DNA of 23,181 nucleotides from Sporisorium sorghi (GCA_023212695.1 JALCCG010000322.1:1-23181); one strand, 5' to 3'; positions 1-11,165 are shown, numbered from the stretch's first letter. Numbers and translations: made by a program. Notes: a model not told the origin generated them from the sequence alone.

Positions 1-150
1 AGGCAAGTCCCCCTCCACGTCTGGGCCAGAAATATAGTGGAGCTGCTGCCTGAAAATTCTAAAATTGCGAAAATCCAATGGCCCTCAGAGCCAGTCAGTT
101 CCCCCTCAATTCCTCTATGTGAATTCCGGATCTACATGAACTACGTTATC
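1..150 (+). mobile_element. Degraded transposon end, inverted partner of 21985-22174
   Basis: The first bases (GGCAAGTCCCCCTCC) nearly match the ends found at 22161-22173 and 22290-22305. Reading inward, further blocks agree with the reverse complement of 22174 back to about 21985: the block ATAGTGGAGCTGCTGCC, a CCCCCTCAAT block, and a TGAATT..ATCTAC block. Gaps and substitutions show the copies are old. No transposase frame is seen beside this end, so it is a remnant or a non-autonomous copy. The inner boundary is approximate. The outer boundary is at or just outside the window. Confidence 0.6.
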
Positions 151-1244
151 GAGCAACGGACTGGAAATTTCAGCTTATTTAGCTCCGCAACCTGTCTTGC
201 GTTGATTATCTGCCTGACGTCGAAGAGGGAGTGCAAACGGACCTCTCTCTCTGCTGTTTTGCCTGCCTGCCGTCGAGATCAGATAGATCAATCAAAGTCA
301 GCTACTGTAGCTCTCTTGCTCTCTTTCTTCTCTGCAGCTCCAAAATGTCATCGCCGCTGTTGCCGAGGCCGCAACTGGCCGCCATCCTGAGCTGCTTCCA
401 TCCCGTTCTCTCCTGTCGACTCAGAGTCAGCGACGTGCAATCCTTTCTTGACAAGATTGATTCAAGGACGGCATGCTCGACCAGCCTCTGTGTCTCGCTG
501 TCTGAATGGCATGTCAAGGTCTTGAATGGCATGGTCCGTACTCGTCTCTGCGAACAAGCAGACAAGACCATTGGCAGCACGACTTCTTCCCTCTGGCTGA
601 GTTCCATCTTGGTATCAGCGAGTGCGCTCTCGCCAGATCGATATGATAAGGATCGCTGATTTGCTCCACTTTTCGCTGCCCGACCGCAGGATCAAAACGA
701 CTTAACAATCGCATTTTTTTTTTTTTTAATTTTTTTTTGGCTCGGCTGTCTAGGAACAGGAAGGCGAGAGATTGCCGGATTCTTCTTGACCTCTCCCTCT
801 CTCTCTCTCCGCTCCATGTCCGCTCTGCAAAGCGTCTCTTTCACTCAAACAAACCTGCTCTCAAAGGTTTCCTATGAGCACCATAGGCTTTAATGTCGAG
901 TCATTGGGCAAAAAAAAAAAAAAAATACCTCAAACATCACGTCCGGTCATGAGCCCAAAGACGATTGTCCAACGTGAACGTTAACCTCTAGCCGGCGAGC
1001 AACAAATGCAACGCCACTTTGTTTCGGACCGCTCCAACTAGTGCTTTCCCACTCGGGGCCAGATCCGTTGATGGCGGCGACGGCGGCGGAGAGCCATGCT
1101 CTTGCTCTCATCTTTGAGATTGATCGAAGCGTCGCCTTCATCGAAGAGGAGGAGGGGGGTCTTGAAAATCTTTGTGGTATTGCCGGAAAGCGGACCGGAC
1201 TCGGCATGAAGTGTTTGCGAAGGAAAATTGACCGTTCGGCTGCT

Positions 1245-1246
<2 letters not shown>

Positions 1247-1292
<46 letters not shown>
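1247..1292. repeat. 46-nt poly(T) tract
   Basis: An uninterrupted run of T, followed by CTTTTTCC. It is far longer than neighbouring homopolymers except the 47-nt poly(A) at 11090. No target duplication or adjacent retroposed sequence is obvious. Its exact length may not be reliable in an assembly. Confidence 0.95.
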
Positions 1293-2189
1293 CTTTTTCC
1301 TTTCTATCGCCTTTTTTCACCGGCCGACCGGGGCAATTTCGATTCGAGGGCTGCTTTGAAGGCATTGCAAATGTCGGGAGGTCCGCGTCCCAAGTGAATC
1401 AGCATCGGAAATGCTCCCCGCCTGAGATGCGCCACGGACGATCACTGCTCAGAAAGTGATCGCAGATACAGTATCGACATGAGGCTGCTGTCATCGATCA
1501 TCGTCCCGAATTTCGCCGGCGCTGCATCTCTCGGAGTATGCATCGTTGCTATCTGACACGAGCTCAGCCCATTGTTCTCCACGCAAAGCGTTGAGCGCGT
1601 TGTCACCAGGAGTGTGGCGCGTCGACGCCGTGACAACGTCTGTTTGGTCAACGATGCCAGGCTAGTCCAGCCCGGCGCACTGGCCTCGTCTCTTGCTCCA
1701 ATGGCGAGCATTTCGTTTCATGCAGATACACAGCAGGCTCGACCGCTTCCGTGAAACTTTCCGGCGCCCCTGCTGCTGCTACCGAGCCAAACCTGACAGC
1801 TGCCAGAGATAGCGGTCAAAGCGTCCAACACTGCCTCCTTTCATGCGTTGCTCGATCACGGCGTGCTGCCTTCCGAGCGCGAGGCCCGTTCGTGCGTCGC
1901 CAAGAGGTTCGGCAACATCTCACTTTTTTCTCACTCACTCCTATAGGCTGTATGCATGCACGGGGCCTCTTACGGATCAGCTTGGCCCCGCAACGGCTGC
2001 ACTGTAGATCTCCTTTTTTTTGTTTTGTTTGAGAGAAAGTTCTGCGGGGGGCCTCTTCAATTCAATGTGGCTCGAACCCTGTTTGTAAAGTTGAGTTCTG
2101 TCTGTAGACGCTCTGTCCTGCCTTTTGATGGCGAAGTGCTCATGTGCAGTGCAAGCTAGGCGCCGGATCGACTGCTGTGTGTGCCGTAG

Positions 2190-2687
2190 GCATCCGACGA
2201 GCCACCGGCAGAGTGAAGAGCGATCTGTGGCGACCCATTCACCGGCTGCTACGACCTCCTCCCAGCACCGCTGCCAGGCCCCGCTGCATCCTCACCGATC
2301 GGCCTAACGGCAAACAGAGAATCCGACTCACGCCTATCCGTGAACCGACCGCCGGGACCCTGCTTCTCTTTTCCATCACTGGCACCAAGCCTCGTCCAGC
2401 CGAGCGATCAGCTGATTCGGGATCGGGAGCTTCTCCAAGAGGCTCGTGCTGCGGCCCAAGACATGAGACGATCCAGCTCCCCTTCTGCCTCAATCGACCG
2501 ACGGCTGCGGTTGCACGCTTTTTTGCATGGATTCATGCGCGGCACGGATCTCGAGCCAAACGACATCATCTGCGCCCCACGGGCTCATGTGTATTCGTTT
2601 ACACCCACAGTCCAAAAGGTCTTTCGCTACAGTGCTCGCTTGCGAATTCATTGTAGACTAGTGCAACCCGCCGTTAGTCTTGCTTAG
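2190..2687 (+). pseudogene. Coding-like stretch, possible exon or gene remnant
   Basis: The frame read from 2340 is open from about 2190 to the stop at 2685-2687. Its part from about 2404 on reads like a globular protein rather than random translation: a charged helix-like segment (SDQLIRDRELLQEARAAAQD), then DRRLRLHAFLHGFMRG, then LEPNDIICAPRAHVYSFTP. There is no good ATG in front of it. A plausible splice acceptor (CTCGTCCAG) ends just before this part, so it could be an exon of a spliced gene or the remains of one. I do not recognise the family. The chance that this is a random open frame in GC-rich DNA is considerable. Confidence 0.2.
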
Positions 2688-3364
2688 CGTGGAAGTTACG
2701 CGAGGCAATTGTGCAATGCGAACGTTTGTGCAGCTGCTTGGCGGGGTGTCTCTCTCTCTCTCTGCTCTCAACGTGAGTGTTTGTGAGGGACAGGCTCGAA
2801 GTCGAGCGAGTCTTCTGATCACCCCCGGACCGCTTCGAGTGGAAACTAGATAAAGGCCGCCTGATCCACCGAAGGTCGACGTTCGAGTTTTGTGTCTTCA
2901 TCTGTTCTCTACACCCTATCTACGATTTCGCACACCACCACGACCACCACCCGACCGGCAAACTCTCGTCTCGAACAAAGCCGACAGCGGGGCGGGCCTG
3001 GACAATCTCGCTTCTCAACGAGTAAGTGGTTGCAGGCGTCGACATGATCACATGCAGCTGCAGCAGGTGGTGCAGCGACGTTCAAGTCCCACACGTTTGC
3101 GTCTTTTGGCTTTATTGCCGACGGTTCGTTTCCGCACTGCACTGCACATGAAGTCATGCGACTGTAGCCCGTCTTTCCACTGGGCTGGAGTTATCGACAG
3201 GGTGACGAGAGGGAAAAAATAGACCCCACTCAACCTTGCAGCGGTGTACATTGTGTGCCTGTTGGTGGGGACGTTTTGTTTTTTTCTCAGCAACCTTGTT
3301 TTGCTGGTTGTCGTTGCGAGCGGAAAGCAGGCGGCCAGCCTCTTTTCCCAGGGACCACAGGGAG

Positions 3365-3393
3365 ACACACACTCGTGTGTGTGTGTGTGTGTG
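3365..3393. repeat. AC/GT microsatellite able to form a hairpin
   Basis: An ACACACAC run (3365-3372), a two-base TC spacer, and a GT run (3375-3393) form an inverted repeat with a very small loop, on top of being a simple dinucleotide repeat. Confidence 0.85.
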
Positions 3394-4029
3394 GCAGCGC
3401 CATCTCGGTCCCACGCTCCAAGCCTCGAGCTTCGAGTCACACGCAGGCTGGACGCTGTGGTTCCTGTGTTCACATGCGCGCAACAAGCGGTGCCCCACCA
3501 GGGCTCCCATAGCAAGCTCAAGCTCTCGGTGGAGCACATGGCTTGCTTCACACCAGCACCGAGCTTGGACCGGAGTGCGACCTTATTCTTCCCTCCGCGA
3601 GCTGCTCCACTCCTCGCTGCTGCTGTACCGCTGCTGCGACAAAGCCTTGTTGTGTGGGCGTTAACGACGAGAACGAGAACCACCAGCCAGCCACCCGGTT
3701 GCGAATCCTTGAACTCTTTTTTTTCCCACACGAGCGAGCGAGCGAGCGGGTTGCATGACCTCGACTCTCCCTTGCCAATCAGGCCATTCTCATGCACACA
3801 GTGCTCTGGTGGGCAGCACCAGCAGCAGGAGCAGCACGCACGTCTTCGGTCCGCTCGAGAACGGGTGGGGAAAAAGGCTGCTGCTGTGCTGGGCTCAGCT
3901 CAGCTCCGGTGTCTCACGGGGCTGAATGCTTGCGCGAAAGAGGCCGGTCGTGGGCGGAAAGCTCGCCACCTCGTGAGAACTTGCTGCACTTTCTCTTCCT
4001 CTCTGTCTGCATGAAGCTGAGAAACTGAC

Positions 4030-4256
4030 CCCACCCCACCATTTCTCGCCCTCTCGCCCTCTCTCTCCCATCGCTTCCCCTCGACCCCTTACCAACTCAT
4101 ATATACTATCCACCCTCTTCTCATTCTCCGATTGCATTTGCGACCTTCATCCTCGCACATTCTCTTGCGGGCGGATCCCTCCTCATTTTCTTTTTCACTT
4201 CATCTCCTTCTTCGACTACATCACTCACTGCTTCTTTTTCTTTCCTCTTCTTCAAC
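4030..4256 (+). promoter_or_regulatory. Probable core promoter and leader of the homeodomain gene
   Basis: A TATATA element at 4100-4105 lies about 150 nt upstream of the ATG. The surrounding 200 nt is strongly pyrimidine-rich on the coding strand (CCCTCTCTCTCCC, TTCTTTTTCTTTCC), a common feature of fungal promoters and leaders. The transcription start is not determined by the sequence. Confidence 0.5.
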
Positions 4257-7200
4257 ATGTCGCAACGTCCGCAGAGGGCAGCGGCAGCGCAAGCCATCAA
4301 AGCCAACACCGCGGCACTCGCTCCGCAGCGTCGTCGTAGCGACTCGCAGGCCAGCATCAAGACGGTCACTTCTCAGCAACAGCAACAGCAGCATTTCAAG
4401 ACCGAGGATCGACGCTACGACGGTCGCAGCTCGCCTTCCATGGACATTGTCATGCAGCAGCCGCAGCGCTCGAGCCATGCGGGTGTAGGTGCAAGTGGGC
4501 ATGATGAGTACGGCTCCAACGCCATGCAGATGTACTGGCCGCAGGACGATGCTGCGGCTGCGGCTGCTGCTGCGATGGGGCAGGGTGGGGCGCAGAGCGG
4601 AGGGTATGCTCCGCAGCAGCTGTGGGGCGAGCCGCCGCCGCAGCATGCCGATCCGCACTCGCTGGCGCACTACGACCAGCTGCCGAGCCACGGCATGTTT
4701 GAGCTGCACTACGGCTACGCTACCACCACCACAGGCCAAGGCAACTCGCTCGGCCTCAAAGGCGAGGCGGGCCTGCACGTTGGACTCGAGGGCCACCTCG
4801 ACCTCGCCAACTCCAGCGGCGAGCACCGCAACACCCAGCAGCAGCGCGACCACCAGCGCCCCACGTTCGACACCTCCACCTCGGACGCCATGGCGCTGCT
4901 CGACAACCTCCCCTTCAAAGCCACCTCGACCAGCGCGGACAACGACTCGTACGAGGACAGCACCGACTCGGACCTCCCTCCGGAGAAGCGCAAGCTGTCG
5001 GCGGCGTTTCGACCACGCGGGCGCAAGAAGCGCAACAAGTGCACGCCCGACCAGCTGCGCAGCCTCGAGGCGTTTTTCGAGAAGAACCGCAACCCCACGG
5101 GGCGGGTGCGCTTGGAGCTGTCGCGCAAGCTGCGCATGCCCGAGCGCAGTGTGCAGGTGTGGTTCCAGAACCGGCGGGCGAAGGTCAAGACGGTCGAGCG
5201 GCGCGGTGGCGAGGCGGGCGACGATGCGGGCGGTAGGAAGAAGAGCTGCAGCATGCGGCTCAGCGACAGAGACGCACACGGTAAGGCGGTAGGCGGCGGA
5301 AGGATGGGTGCTGCTCGTGATGCGGCAGCTGCGGACCAGACGCCCTCTGTGACCGCGATTCCGACGTCGGCGCTGTGCATCGGTACGTGGCGACGCGTGT
5401 CGCCGCTCATCTGCTTTTTCTCGCGCCGCCTTCAGTCGCTCACGTGGTACCTCACCAGCGAGTCGATCGGCTTCAAGCTCGAGATCCCCTGGACGTCCAT
5501 CCGCGCCGCCCACTTTGACGGCCCCTCCAACCCGTCCATCGCCGAACGCGCCGAGGGCGTCCGCGTTCCCCTCGGCCATTTCGTCATCGACCTCGAGCGC
5601 CCACCGACGTTCTTCATGGAAGTGTTCCGCTCCGCCCCCGTCACGGCGAAGAACGGCGTTGCCGAGGAGCCGAAAGTGAGCTGGAGGCAGTGCGAGGATT
5701 TCACGGAGGACCACCAGGCGATGACCGTCAGCAGGCACGTGCTGAATGGGCCGTACGAGGAGCTGCGAAGTGCGGTGCAAGCGCTGGCGAGGTGCAACGA
5801 TGTGCTGCAGCGGCTGATCGTGTTCCGCGATGAGGACCAGCGGGCTGCGGGTGCGATTCCTACGGGCTCGGGCTCGACTGCGGATAACTTTGGGCTGGTC
5901 AACAGCGTCCCTCCCGGCACCGTCCGGGGTCCAGACCCGTTCACTCCTGCTGGCATGGACACTTGCAACCCGCTCGCATCCGGTGTCGACGCTGCCTACA
6001 GCACCGGCATGCACATGCCACCCATGCACCAGCCGCACCAACAGCAGCTGTCGCAGCCGCAGCCGCAGCCGCAGCCAGCCATGGCGGCGCCCTCAAGCCT
6101 CGCCAAGAGCGCGGCGTGGCACAACTTCCGCACACCTCTCCGCGCTGGCGTCGACGCGGGTTGGGAGTTCGACAGCCCCGCCAGCGTCTCGACTAATTTG
6201 TCCGAGGCCTCGCTCGACAGCAGCGGCCGCCACGCCGCCGCGCTCGGGTACAGCCCGTACGGCGTGCCGACGTCCATCGAGGCGAGCCCGCGCTCCGGCC
6301 TGGGCAGCTCGATGGACCTCAACACGCTGCGCATCGATACGGGCGGGATTTCGAGCTTTGGCGGCGCTGCCTCTGCTGGTGGTGCGCACTTGCCGATGAT
6401 GGGCGAAGGTGGAGCAGGAGCGGGAGGGGCGATGGACGGCTCGCGCACGGCTTCGTTCAGCGGCAGCGGCGGCGGGTGGGACAGTCGACTGGGGTACGAC
6501 ATGCCCGGTGCCGGTGGGCACCATGGCGAGGAGGGACCGTACTCGCTCGCGTCGTCCGGTGTGATGGACAGCGGCGGCGGCGGTCAGATGTCGACCCACG
6601 CGATGCCGTCTGGTGGCATGGAAGGCGGCTTGAACATGCACTTCCACCGCCCCGCTGGCGACCGACAGGACTACGGCCACAACGACGGTGGCAGCCTGCA
6701 TCTCGCTCCCGAGCCCACCAACACCAAGCCGGACCCATCCCAGCAGCAACAGCAAGATTCGCGTCGCGGTAGCATGTACGACGTCAAAGACGCTCCGTCA
6801 CACCACCACTTTAGCGAGGACGACTCGACGCTGCTCGTGTCGAGGCGCTTCTCTCTCCCAGAAGCACACGTCGACTCACTCCGCGAAGCCGGCGATTCTG
6901 ACAACGCGGCGCTGCGAAGGGCAGACTACAAAGCCGGCGGCTTCAGCACACACCTCGGTCCATCGGCTTCGATCTCCGGCGGTGGCGGTGCGGGGCAGAA
7001 GATGACAGCGATTGAGGAGGATGCGTTTTCGGGAAAGACGCCGACGCATCGTACGTGTTTCAGCTCATCGGCGTTGCAGTTGAGCCAAGCGGGAGGCGAG
7101 GCGTCGCTCATGCCACCACCGGCGGCGGGTGGGTACGAGTCGGACGAGGAGGGAGAAGGTGCCGCGCAGGGTAGGGCGAGGTCCAACACCTACCGGCCGT

Positions 7201-7523
7201 CGATGCATGGTGTAAGTCGAGCGGTGTCGTCGCCCATGCACAAGTCCTCGGAGAGCAACAGCAACAGGCAGAGCCCCGCTGATGGCGAGAGAGGTGGCAG
7301 TGCTGATGTGAAGGCGTCGTCGGTGCACGATGTGAACGCGGCTCGCAGCAGCGATGACGAGCAACGACGCGGCGATGGTGGCAAGACGACGGCTGAGGTT
7401 GAAACTGGGGAGTCGCCCGGACTGCTTTCGTTGGGGGATGGCGTGGCGAAGCGCAGTACGTCGCCGTCATCAGTGAGCGAGGCGCGCTCGCACGAGGCTG
7501 CTGCTGAAGATGAGCAGGAGTAG
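4257..7523 (+). CDS. Homeodomain transcription factor, 1088 aa
   Basis: An intronless frame encodes a nuclear DNA-binding protein. The homeodomain spans about residues 256-315: a basic N-terminal arm (RKKRNK), helix 1 around QLRSLEAFFEKN, and recognition helix VQVWFQNRRAK with W302, N305 and R307. The spacing fits a typical 60-residue (non-TALE) homeodomain, not the a1/alpha2-type mating factor bE/bW. About 55 residues later comes a second conserved-looking block (residues about 370-490) beginning CIGTWRR and containing LTWYLTSESIGFKLEIPW and PPTFFMEVFRS. I recall this type of block following the homeodomain in a fungal homeobox group that includes S. pombe Phx1. A possible GT..AG intron at 5383-5433 would delete part of this block, so I reject it. 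The rest is low-complexity: a Q run near residue 40, an A8 run near 100, and Q/P-, G- and S-rich tails, as in activation regions. Start: first ATG after the CT-rich leader. The next gene converges on it. Target genes cannot be read from the sequence. Confidence 0.92.
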   Translation: MSQRPQRAAAAQAIKANTAALAPQRRRSDSQASIKTVTSQQQQQQHFKTEDRRYDGRSSPSMDIVMQQPQRSSHAGVGASGHDEYGSNAMQMYWPQDDAAAAAAAAMGQGGAQSGGYAPQQLWGEPPPQHADPHSLAHYDQLPSHGMFELHYGYATTTTGQGNSLGLKGEAGLHVGLEGHLDLANSSGEHRNTQQQRDHQRPTFDTSTSDAMALLDNLPFKATSTSADNDSYEDSTDSDLPPEKRKLSAAFRPRGRKKRNKCTPDQLRSLEAFFEKNRNPTGRVRLELSRKLRMPERSVQVWFQNRRAKVKTVERRGGEAGDDAGGRKKSCSMRLSDRDAHGKAVGGGRMGAARDAAAADQTPSVTAIPTSALCIGTWRRVSPLICFFSRRLQSLTWYLTSESIGFKLEIPWTSIRAAHFDGPSNPSIAERAEGVRVPLGHFVIDLERPPTFFMEVFRSAPVTAKNGVAEEPKVSWRQCEDFTEDHQAMTVSRHVLNGPYEELRSAVQALARCNDVLQRLIVFRDEDQRAAGAIPTGSGSTADNFGLVNSVPPGTVRGPDPFTPAGMDTCNPLASGVDAAYSTGMHMPPMHQPHQQQLSQPQPQPQPAMAAPSSLAKSAAWHNFRTPLRAGVDAGWEFDSPASVSTNLSEASLDSSGRHAAALGYSPYGVPTSIEASPRSGLGSSMDLNTLRIDTGGISSFGGAASAGGAHLPMMGEGGAGAGGAMDGSRTASFSGSGGGWDSRLGYDMPGAGGHHGEEGPYSLASSGVMDSGGGGQMSTHAMPSGGMEGGLNMHFHRPAGDRQDYGHNDGGSLHLAPEPTNTKPDPSQQQQQDSRRGSMYDVKDAPSHHHFSEDDSTLLVSRRFSLPEAHVDSLREAGDSDNAALRRADYKAGGFSTHLGPSASISGGGGAGQKMTAIEEDAFSGKTPTHRTCFSSSALQLSQAGGEASLMPPPAAGGYESDEEGEGAAQGRARSNTYRPSMHGVSRAVSSPMHKSSESNSNRQSPADGERGGSADVKASSVHDVNAARSSDDEQRRGDGGKTTAEVETGESPGLLSLGDGVAKRSTSPSSVSEARSHEAAAEDEQE

Positions 7524-7895
7524 CCATTGCTTCGTTGCCAGACGTTGCTGCTTGTTCGTCGTCGCCTCGTCACTGTCTTCCATGTGTGGTTCTGCTCCAT
7601 CTTGTTTCCCTTGCGCCGCTGCCTCGTCTTGTCGTGTTCCTCGACCCTAGTCCGATACCAAATCCCTGATCTGCTCCATGTCTCACTGTCTTGCTGTTTC
7701 TGTTCCATCTGCCAGTGCTTCGTCAATGTCACGGCTGTTACCGACTCCATCTGCGTGTCCATCCCCGCTTTGTGCGTCTGTTGTGCTGAATCTGCAGTCG
7801 CTCGTGTGCGACGACACGCTGTGGTTCTGACTGAAGATCGAATACATTGAGAATGCTGTTGCCAATGGTTACAAATACAAATTCCACCTCCCCCT
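7524..7895. other. Convergent 3' intergenic region
   Basis: These 372 nt separate the stop of the plus-strand homeodomain gene from the stop of minus-strand PSF1 and should hold both 3' untranslated regions. I see no gene, structured RNA or clear terminator motif. Confidence 0.6.
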
Positions 7896-8640
7896 CTAAC
7901 TACTGCCATCCACAACAGTAACCCACCCCCTTCCAATCAACCCCCGCACATCGGCCCTATTAATAGTCACCGTCTGGTCCTTCCTAAACGTCGTCGGCGC
8001 TGTCTGGTTCGAGCTCAGCCAAACATCGTCCAAATCCTTGTTCACCTTGACCGTGACCAGCAACTCGGTAGGCACGGGCTCGTACACCTGCTGATCGGCC
8101 ACGTCCAACCTCAGGTTCGGGCTGAGGTCGAGGTACTGCAGCTTGGTGCGGTGCACGAGGTCGGCGTAGCGCTTGAGCTGGTCCTGCTCCGTAGGGCTCA
8201 GCGTGGTGCGCAGCTGCGGCTGCTTGGCGTATAGGATGGGCAAGGAGAACGCGTGCCGCGACAGGTGCGAGAACAGCAGGTCGAGACGGATGTTGTGGTA
8301 GATGAGCAACGCGCGCTTGTTGTATGAGACGATGAGGTGCAGCATGAGCAACTGCGACTGTAGACCGGACACTTCGACAGGCGAGAGGTAGGCCGATTGC
8401 GTTTCGAGTGTCGAGAGGAGCGTGCTGAGGTGCGCGTGCAGCTGCTTGGTTTCGAGGATGAGCGAGCGGATCAGTTCGTCACTGCGAGGAGAGGGAGAAG
8501 AAGAGGAAACTGAGGATGTCAGCGGTCGTGTAGGGTTGGCCGTCGTGACTGTGGCAGACGCACTTGTACGGCTTGACATTGTCCAGGTTCAGACAAGCCT
8601 TGGCTTCGGTGACCAGCTTCAAGGCTTGATCTCCGAACAT
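7896..8640 (-). CDS. PSF1: GINS complex subunit Psf1, 220 aa, one intron
   Basis: Psf1 is one of four GINS proteins; GINS joins Cdc45 and Mcm2-7 to form the replicative CMG helicase in the nucleus. Exon 1 runs 8640-8564 (MFGDQALKLVTEAKACLNLD..), exon 2 runs 8481-7896. The 82-nt intron has donor GTGCGT (8563) and acceptor TCGCAG (ending 8482). Splicing restores the junction KPYNDELIRSLILE, the conserved Psf1 N-terminal pattern (human MFCEKAMELI..LPAFNED). The total is 663 nt, an exact multiple of three, encoding 220 aa against 196 in human. A long helical middle (residues about 25-140) is followed by the small C-terminal beta domain (VTVKVNKDLDDVW ... VTINRADVRGLIGRGWV), which in this family ends with a strand after an xLIxxG motif. 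Without splicing, exon 1 runs into an in-frame TGA right after the acceptor; a frame starting at 8579 looks intronless but has a wrong N-terminus translated from exon and intron sequence. Confidence 0.92.
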
Positions 8641-9259
8641 GCCGCGTCAATTGTCCTATAGGATGGTGATGGCGGTGTGGTGGGGACGAAGGACGAAGGA
8701 CGAAAGGTGAAAGGCCAAAAAGTGTTGGTCTGAAAACGCAACTTTGCGCGAAATCTGTCACTTTTTCAGACGCGCGCGCGTGTGGCGTAAAGATCACGCC
8801 CACACACACACGCAGTCACACGCTGTTGCAGGAGCACTTTCCTTTTTCTCCTTCGACCCACCACCTCTCATCTAGTGCACGCGCCCCTCTCTGATCGTTG
8901 CTTCATTAACACATGGATCGCCATCTCGCAGCACCGAGCGGAACTTGACATGAATTGTTATTGCGAAATGCGAGAGCTAGATTGTCGAGGAAAGGGACAC
9001 GAATCCGAGATCAAAAGAAGAAGGCAAAGCTGAGCGGAGGAATAGAGGGGACTAAATCTGATACAGCGAAGGAGATGCTCCTTTGTGGCCGAGACGAGGT
9101 CGACACTACGAGTCACTTCATAACTGCAACGGCGACCTCGCGATGGCCACAGAGCCTCAATGTAATGAAGTGAAATATATGTGAGAGCGCAACACCGAGA
9201 AAACGTTTGATCAACTCGAGCGGAACCGCATCTCGCATCACTAATGAAGCGAGGTTTGC
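8641..9259 (-). promoter_or_regulatory. PSF1 upstream region and PEP4 3' region
   Basis: The part nearest PSF1 holds three perfect tandem copies of GGACGAA (8684-8704) and the sequence TTTGCGCGAAA (8743-8753). On the PSF1 coding strand the latter reads TTTCGCGCAAA, about 100 nt upstream of the ATG, and fits the E2F-type consensus TTTSSCGC; a CG-alternating stretch (ACGCGCGCGCG) follows near 8770. The rest, up to 9259, lies downstream of PEP4 and contains no gene I can support. Confidence 0.45.
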
Positions 9260-10630
<1,371 letters not shown>

Positions 10631-11089
10631 TCAGCCAATTGTCACTGCAACTGCAACTGCGGGTGCGGATGGAGCGATACAGAGGTTTGAGACACAGAAC
10701 ACTGCCGGATCGCCTTGAGCAGTAAATGCACGCATGCAGGTCAGAGAGAGAGCGCGCGAGAGTGGAGGGTTGAAGCAACAGCACAACGGCACACCGGCAG
10801 AGCAAGGGAGAGAGAGTGATCTACGAGGCAGCTCAGCACAAGCCAACGCTTTTTTGGATGAATTTGGCCCCAATTTTCGCCATTTTTCTAATTTTGACCG
10901 CATTTGTGCTTTGGCAGTGCAGCTCATCACCGCGCGCGCGCAAGGCTGTGAAGGTCGCCTGAGCGTCGATCGAACGACCAAGGCCGCGCCAGCTTCTCTT
11001 TTCGCGCTGTAAGTTACAACTACGTAACCTCACTCGAGAAAACCCTCAGCTCCGGTTCTGCAGTCCGAATGGAATCGGTCGATCCATCG

Positions 11090-11136
<47 letters not shown>
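11090..11136. repeat. 47-nt poly(A) tract
   Basis: An uninterrupted A run, followed by GAAAAGAAGGG. It is almost the same length as the poly(T) at 1247-1292. No flanking duplication identifies it as a retroposed tail. Confidence 0.95.
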
Positions 11137-11138
<2 letters not shown>

Positions 11139-11165
11139 AAAGAAGGGTCCTTATGGTTGGAAGCT

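Larger units (their letters stand above)
151..4030. other. Long stretch without a convincing gene
   Basis: I found no recognisable protein or tRNA here on either strand; the open frames are short, biased in composition and lack family motifs. Contents: homopolymer runs at 714-738 (T14, AA, T9), 910-925 (A16) and 1247-1292 (T46), a TC microsatellite at 2749-2763, a GT microsatellite at 3375-3393, and a coding-like remnant at about 2190-2687. A canonical splice donor GTAAGT lies at 3021, after a pyrimidine-rich stretch that could be a 5' leader; a possible acceptor TTGCAG ends at 3241 after ACTCAAC. The region may be extended regulatory DNA or a long leader of the homeodomain gene, but nothing in the sequence proves it. 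Confidence 0.5.

Noticed and set aside
2069..2085. GGCTCGAACCC, resembling a tRNA B box
   Set aside because: No A box or acceptor stem at the right distance.
3688..3704. GGTTGCGAATCC, resembling a tRNA B box
   Set aside because: It has one extra base relative to the B box, and there is no A box or cloverleaf upstream.
3048..3797. 249-codon minus-strand frame in the gene-poor region
   Set aside because: Composition follows microsatellites (THTHTH from the AC repeat), with no motif and no conserved-looking block.
3244..4014. 256-codon plus-strand frame starting with GTG
   Set aside because: No ATG start, a CVCVCV run from the GT repeat, low complexity throughout; more likely leader or promoter DNA.
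5383..5433. Possible GT..AG intron in the homeodomain gene (GTACGT..TTCAG)
   Set aside because: The frame stays open through it, and its translation (GTWRRVSPLICFFSRRLQ) is part of the block I recall as conserved in this homeodomain class.
4221..6041. 606-codon open frame on the minus strand opposite the homeodomain gene
   Set aside because: It lies antisense to the homeodomain and conserved block, is rich in R, A, V and H as expected for the complement of GC-rich coding DNA, and has no family motif.
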